Positions 33,415-44,924 of a DNA stretch of 44,924 nucleotides are shown piece by piece. The stretch covers positions 1 through 44,924 of the forward strand of contig CAIRTM010000111.1 of the NCBI GenBank assembly GCA_903881505.1, given 5' to 3'. Made by a program: the position numbers and the translations under genes. Origin of the DNA: an uncultured delta proteobacterium. GTDB lineage: Bacteria > Desulfobacterota > WTBG01 > CAIYCZ01 > CAIRTM01. The notes under the pieces are model-generated. The model saw nothing but the letters and a program-made list of their open reading frames with translations. It ran no database searches and was not told the origin of the DNA. The stretch's first letter is position 1. Each line of letters begins with the position of its first letter.

Positions 33415-35637
33415 ATGGCGCACTTAAAATCTATATTGATCCTTTTCGTTGTAGTAGGTGCCGCTGTAGATGCCTTTGCCGGTCTGTACGAATCCCGGTA
33501 TGACCAGGATCGAGAACTGCCGGTCAATGTAACTGCCGAAAAACTCCAGTATAATGACAGGACCGACATGTTGACAGCTCAGGGTGATGCCTTCATTACC
33601 CAAGGCACGCGCAGCATCAAGGCCGACAAAATTCAGATCAATCTTGCAACCAAGGAAACGGAAGCCCTGGGAAATGTGCTGCTTACCCAGGACGGCGACA
33701 CTATAGCGTGCGAATCATTCACGATCAATCTTGACACGCAGGTCGGCGTTGTCCATCAGGCGAAGATATTTATCAAAAACGAAAACCTGCATATCAACGG
33801 CCGCGATGTACAGAAAACAGGGGCGAACACGTATAAGGTTCACAACGGCACGATTACGACCTGCGATACGGACAATCCGCCGTGGCGCATCGACGCCTCC
33901 GAGATCGACGTGGAGGTTGAAGGCTATGCCGTCGCACGAAATCCGCTGCTCCGTGTAAAAAGCATACCGGTCATGTATCTCCCCGCTGTGGTTGTTCCGG
34001 TCAAGCTGAAACGCCAAACCGGGTTCCTGCTGCCACAGATTGGTTATTCCAACCGGTCAGGAGCCCTCATGGAAAACTCCTTTTTCTGGGCCATTAATAA
34101 TCAGAGCGACGCAACTTTCTGGCTCGACACGGCAACCAGACAGGGTATCGGCTCCGGCCTTGAATACAGGTTAAAACTCGCCGAACAGACCGACGCAAAG
34201 CTGTACGGTTATTTCTATGACGAGACGAACCGCTATCAGGATGACCGCTACCGCAATATCCTTGACCGCGATGAGCAGCGGTACTATGTCAATTTTGAAG
34301 GGCAGCACTATTTCAACAGCGATATGTACCTGAAGTCTGATATCTCGCAGACCTCCGACCGTCAGTTTTATTATGATTACAAATCAGTCGTCAGGCGATC
34401 TCGAGGCGTTATAGACCGCAGCAGTTCACGCAATTACGACAAGCAGGAGTCCACTGTTTTCTTCAATAAAAACTTTGCGGCCTCCAATCTGCTGGTTAAT
34501 ATGAACTGGTACCGCGACCTGCGCAACAGCGACGATGAAGATGTGCGCTACAGCCGCAATGAAACAGTCCAGACACTTCCCCAAGTGCTGTATTCAAGCA
34601 TGCTGCAGCCTGTTTCACATACGCCGCTTTTCTATCAGCTTGAAGCAGGCTATGATAATTTATGGCGGGAAAGCGGACAGCGAAGTCAGCGCATAACCAT
34701 GTACCCGCAGCTTTCAATGCCGATGTTGTTTGGCAGCTGGTTAAAATTAACACCCAGGACCGGTGTGCGAGGCGTTCAGTTCTTTGGTCTTAATCACAGC
34801 GACGACAATGAGCGTACCGGAATTTTCCCGACTGCCAACGTCAACCTTGCCACCAGTTTTGTCCGTGTATTTGATGTGGATGGTAAAAGCCTTAAAAAAA
34901 TACGACACATGATTGAACCGGGCCTTGAATATGAATTTGTTGAAACAGACCGGCAAAGCGATTTTCCTTACTTTGACGATCCTGACGACTATTACCGTCG
35001 CCACTGGGCAGGCTACTATCTGAAAAACCGCTTTACTGCCCTTATGCATGATGCAGCCGGCGAGCTGACCGAACACGAAATCGGGTATGTGAAGGTCGGG
35101 CAGCTATTCAATTTTACCCAGCCGACGCAGGGGCTTTACTATGAAGGTGACCGCACCACGACCTCATCGGACATTTTTAGCGAGTTTCGCCTTGATCTGC
35201 ATCGCAATTTTTACTTCAAAAGCAGTGTCTATTATGATACCTACGACCAGCGCCTGCGCCGTTACAACCTGATGGGACGCCTGCACGGCTCCCGCAAAGA
35301 CTACCTCAGCCTTGAATACCGCTACTGGCGCGAACTCTACGACTATCTTAAGTTCGATACCTATTTCAATATTACGAGCTGGTTGGCTTTATTTGCCAAT
35401 ACCCGCTATGATTTCTACGATTATGATGATAATGATCCACCCGGTCCCCCCGACCCCCCTCATAAAGATAATTACGATGAACTTATAGACTCTGAATTCG
35501 GTATTGAATATCACAGCCAGTGCTGGGGCATTCGCTTCTGGTATGAATCCGACGGCAGCACCCCTGACACACGCTCCGATTCATCAGTTAAAACCATGTT
35601 TTTTATTAAAGGCTTCGGTGATTACAGTATTTGGTGA
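33415..35637 (+). CDS. lptD: LPS-assembly protein LptD
   Basis: An outer-membrane beta-barrel that inserts lipopolysaccharide at the cell surface. 740 residues: a signal peptide at 1-22 (ILILFVVVGAAVDAFAG), a periplasmic beta-jellyroll OstA/LptA-like domain at ~35-200 (VTAEKLQYNDRTDMLTAQGDAFITQG, TKETEALGNVLLTQDGD, a typical pattern) and the LptD barrel from ~210 to the end, where strands rich in Tyr/Trp/Asp alternate and the last residues are GFGDYSIW. Cys residues at ~102 and ~149 in the N-domain and ~703 near the C-terminus could form the interdomain disulphide seen in LptD. A Pro/Asp-rich insert lies at ~677-692. It follows folC after 77 bases. Confidence 0.93.
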   Translation: MAHLKSILILFVVVGAAVDAFAGLYESRYDQDRELPVNVTAEKLQYNDRTDMLTAQGDAFITQGTRSIKADKIQINLATKETEALGNVLLTQDGDTIACESFTINLDTQVGVVHQAKIFIKNENLHINGRDVQKTGANTYKVHNGTITTCDTDNPPWRIDASEIDVEVEGYAVARNPLLRVKSIPVMYLPAVVVPVKLKRQTGFLLPQIGYSNRSGALMENSFFWAINNQSDATFWLDTATRQGIGSGLEYRLKLAEQTDAKLYGYFYDETNRYQDDRYRNILDRDEQRYYVNFEGQHYFNSDMYLKSDISQTSDRQFYYDYKSVVRRSRGVIDRSSSRNYDKQESTVFFNKNFAASNLLVNMNWYRDLRNSDDEDVRYSRNETVQTLPQVLYSSMLQPVSHTPLFYQLEAGYDNLWRESGQRSQRITMYPQLSMPMLFGSWLKLTPRTGVRGVQFFGLNHSDDNERTGIFPTANVNLATSFVRVFDVDGKSLKKIRHMIEPGLEYEFVETDRQSDFPYFDDPDDYYRRHWAGYYLKNRFTALMHDAAGELTEHEIGYVKVGQLFNFTQPTQGLYYEGDRTTTSSDIFSEFRLDLHRNFYFKSSVYYDTYDQRLRRYNLMGRLHGSRKDYLSLEYRYWRELYDYLKFDTYFNITSWLALFANTRYDFYDYDDNDPPGPPDPPHKDNYDELIDSEFGIEYHSQCWGIRFWYESDGSTPDTRSDSSVKTMFFIKGFGDYSIW

Positions 35638-35745
35638 TGCTGCCGCAATCGTTTTAGGGCAATCGCCGGTCATGCCCGGCCGCCGGTACAGAACCTAATG
35701 ACAACTGCATAATCAACAGCACTGACAGATCGGCAAGGAGTACGC

Positions 35746-36666
35746 ATGACTGACAGCAGCGGCAGAGTACTCGTCGTTGACGACAATGAGTTGATTCGCA
35801 GGCTTGCCACCGCACTTCTGGCAAAAAAAAACTATGAAATCGCAACCGCCACGAACGGCATGAGCGCACTGAGCCGCGCTGCTGGATTTGACCCTGACGT
35901 GATTCTGCTCGACGTCATGATGCCCGAAATGGATGGTTTTGAGTGCTGCCGCCGCTTGAAGGCCCATGCCGCAACCAGGGATATCCCGGTTGTGATGGTT
36001 TCGAGCAATACTGACGCGATTGATAAAATCAAGGGACTCGAAACAGGAGCTGCCGATTATATAGTTAAACCCTTTGATTACGGGGAACTTCTCGCCCGCG
36101 TGGCCACGCAGGTTAAGATGAAGCGCCTGCTTGATGAGCTTGAAAAAAAAAATGAGCTACTTCAGGAAATGGTCAAGAAGGACAGCCTTACGAATCTGTA
36201 CAATCACCGCTATTTTCATGAGCGGCTCAGTGATGAATTCAGCCTGTGCCGCGGGCGACAGGAGGCGCTGAGCTGCCTTGTATGTGATATCGATCATTTC
36301 AAAAACATCAACGACACCTTCGGGCATCAGGCCGGCGATACAATTCTCCAGTCGCTGGCATCGGTTTTTCGCGAACTTCTCCGCCGAGACGATGTTGCTG
36401 GCCGCTACGGCGGCGAGGAATTTGCGTTTATCCTGCCGCGCACAGGCACCGATGAAGCTGCCGTTCAGGCTGAACAGATCCGTTGTCAGGTCGAAAAAAC
36501 CCACTTTAATTTCAGCGGAACAGCAGTAAACGTTACCGTCAGCGTAGGCGGCGCATGCTATCCTGCTGTGCATGCCCAAACCTCCAGCGAGCTTATCAGG
36601 CTGGCTGATAATGCTCTGTATGCCGCTAAACAGCGCGGCAGAAATACCGTTGTTATCGCACCGTGA
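35746..36666 (+). CDS. Response regulator with GGDEF diguanylate cyclase output (PleD-like)
   Basis: 306 residues. The receiver (1-125) has [18 protein letters not shown], phosphoacceptor Asp in [17 protein letters not shown], and Lys in [12 protein letters not shown] short coiled-coil linker (about 125-145, [15 protein letters not shown]) joins it to the GGDEF domain (from ~145), which starts [16 protein letters not shown]. The active motif RYGGEEF is intact, preceded by the RxxD inhibitory site (RRDD five residues upstream), so it should make c-di-GMP and be subject to product inhibition. AAGGAG lies 5 bases before the ATG. The hybrid kinase gene follows immediately and is its obvious candidate partner. 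Confidence 0.94.
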   Translation: MTDSSGRVLVVDDNELIRRLATALLAKKNYEIATATNGMSALSRAAGFDPDVILLDVMMPEMDGFECCRRLKAHAATRDIPVVMVSSNTDAIDKIKGLETGAADYIVKPFDYGELLARVATQVKMKRLLDELEKKNELLQEMVKKDSLTNLYNHRYFHERLSDEFSLCRGRQEALSCLVCDIDHFKNINDTFGHQAGDTILQSLASVFRELLRRDDVAGRYGGEEFAFILPRTGTDEAAVQAEQIRCQVEKTHFNFSGTAVNVTVSVGGACYPAVHAQTSSELIRLADNALYAAKQRGRNTVVIAP

Positions 36667-36682
36667 TAGCGCAGGTTCTGCA

Positions 36683-41239
<4,557 letters not shown>

Positions 41240-41869
41240 CTATGCTTCGTTGCTCCAGCTGTGTCTGCCGGGCAGATGAACAAAAACACAGCCTCCGTGT
41301 TCGGTCACGGTAATATCTGTGTCATAGAGCTCAATACGATAGAATGTTTAATAATATAGCGTCACAAGGCGTCCCCCTGTAAAAGCTGAAATTGAAGCGG
41401 TTCAGGTATGCCGGGTTGGGGCCGAGTTGTCGGTAATTACGTCAAACAGAGCCTGTTCGGGCCACCCGAGCGTGCCGTCAGTTGTCCGTTTGTGGATTTG
41501 ATTGCATCCGATCGCGAGCAGGTCAATACGCTCGACTGAATATACATACACGCTAACCGCCGAAAGCACGGCGGCCTGATAGCCCGAGCCGGTACCTATT
41601 TCAAGCACTCTGTCGCCGGTTCCAACCCTCAGCAGTTCAGTCATCAGGGCGACGATGTAAAGCTGCGATATGGTCTGCCCGCAACCGGTTGGCAGCGGTG
41701 CGTCACGGTATGCGCCGTGGCGTTGTGCACCCGGAAAAATGATCTCACGTGGCACTGTCCGCATTGCCTGCACAACAGCGTTGCCCTTCATACCCCGCAC
41801 CTGAAACTGCTCTACCACCATGCGTGCGCGCAGGTGTGCGGAATCGATATCAGGGGAAGGGTAGGGCAT
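41240..41869 (-). pseudogene. pcm: Decayed protein-L-isoaspartate O-methyltransferase (pcm)
   Basis: The first 155 codons (41869 to 41402) still read as Pcm: MVVEQFQVRGMKGNAVVQAMRTVPRE, AYRDAPLPTGCGQTISQLYIVALM, the SAM motif RVLEIGTGSGYQAAVL, then SVERI. After that about 14 residues are missing before DGTLGWPEQALFDVI. A TGA stop at 41404-41402 ends the frame where GAP-IPEPLL should be. Beyond it, in the same frame, GGRLV (the loop after the LxPGGRLV helix) and, past a TAA at 41350-41348, VFVHLPGRHSW can still be read; these match the Pcm C-terminus (FVPLIGKHGW-like). The frame finally ends with TAG at 41242-41240. Two nonsense changes and an in-frame deletion make activity unlikely. It follows eno by 3 bases. 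Confidence 0.82.
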
Positions 41870-41872
41870 CGC

Positions 41873-44655
<2,783 letters not shown>

Positions 44656-44924
44656 ACAGCCTCCTTAATAAAAAATTATATTGTCTAAATACTACAAACG
44701 TATCCCAGCATGTTTCACATTGATGCGAACGGGTCACACAGCCGACCATACGCATGCTTCATACGTTAAGCATGGTGCTATAGTAAAGTAATAGCCTCAA
44801 ATAATCAACACTCAACCCGTTATTTTAACGAGAGTTTTACAAAAAAATTTTATCAAAGTTCCCTGAAACGCAAAGATTTTTTTCCACACGCAGAATGTCT
44901 GATAATATATATTATGTAAACCAA
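44656..44924. other. Region upstream of htrA reaching the window edge
   Basis: No coding region was recognised. On the minus strand TATAAT reads at 44680-44675, just before the htrA ribosome site. It lacks a good -35 and would give an extremely short leader, so the real promoter may lie further upstream. No heat-shock (sigma-32) or RpoE-type promoter was convincing. A TA-rich stretch at 44901-44915 is unremarkable. Confidence 0.3.

Overview
The window is a gene-dense chromosomal segment (about 34 protein genes, two of them weakly supported, plus one pseudogene) from a Gram-negative, probably flagellated bacterium. LptD, an RND efflux pair and periplasmic HtrA show an outer membrane. The chemotaxis set (cheD plus cheX-type phosphatase, no cheZ), a protein resembling DUF6178, a TraR/DksA-type zinc-finger protein, FmdB and multi-sensor hybrid kinases are most reminiscent of the Desulfobacterota (former Deltaproteobacteria). 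That placement is inference from gene content. No tRNA, rRNA, CRISPR array, insertion sequence or phage module was seen.

Layout: (1) 1-4138, RND efflux adaptor (cut by the window edge) and pump. (2) 4252-8069, minus strand: a K+-channel-like protein, an excisionase-type HTH protein, a secreted LysM protein carrying a duplicated unknown domain, and a DksA-like protein. (3) 8366-13333, plus strand: a DUF6178-like protein tightly coupled to a membrane M48 metalloprotease with TPRs, FmdB, a doubtful Cys-rich small ORF, and a cold-shock protein with its own terminator. (4) 13499-17377: an arginase-family enzyme facing a minus-strand cNMP-binding protein - miaB - PHP phosphoesterase operon.

(5) 17712-25740: a complete chemotaxis signalling operon, cheY-cheA-cheW-cheR-cheD-cheY-cheX-cheB, preceded by a very good match to a sigma-28 (FliA) flagellar promoter. 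CheA is unusually large: it has four HPt domains, three of them a diverging tandem family, and a ten-C homopolymer in its linker. (6) 25790-29985: apbE, a small putative lipoprotein, an adenosine-deaminase-family gene and rarA. (7) 30212-35637: trpD-trpC-folC (trpF, trpB and trpA absent) followed by lptD. (8) 35746-39202: a diguanylate cyclase response regulator and a hybrid histidine kinase with two inactivated receivers and one intact one. (9) 39185-44655, minus strand: htrA, eno, a decayed pcm, and ligA.

The most notable items are the HPt-expanded CheA with its homopolymer tract and sigma-28-like promoter, the pcm pseudogene whose C-terminal motifs can still be read past two in-frame stops, the duplicated domain of the LysM protein, and the DUF6178-M48/TPR gene pair. 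None of these is shown to be a new system by sequence alone.
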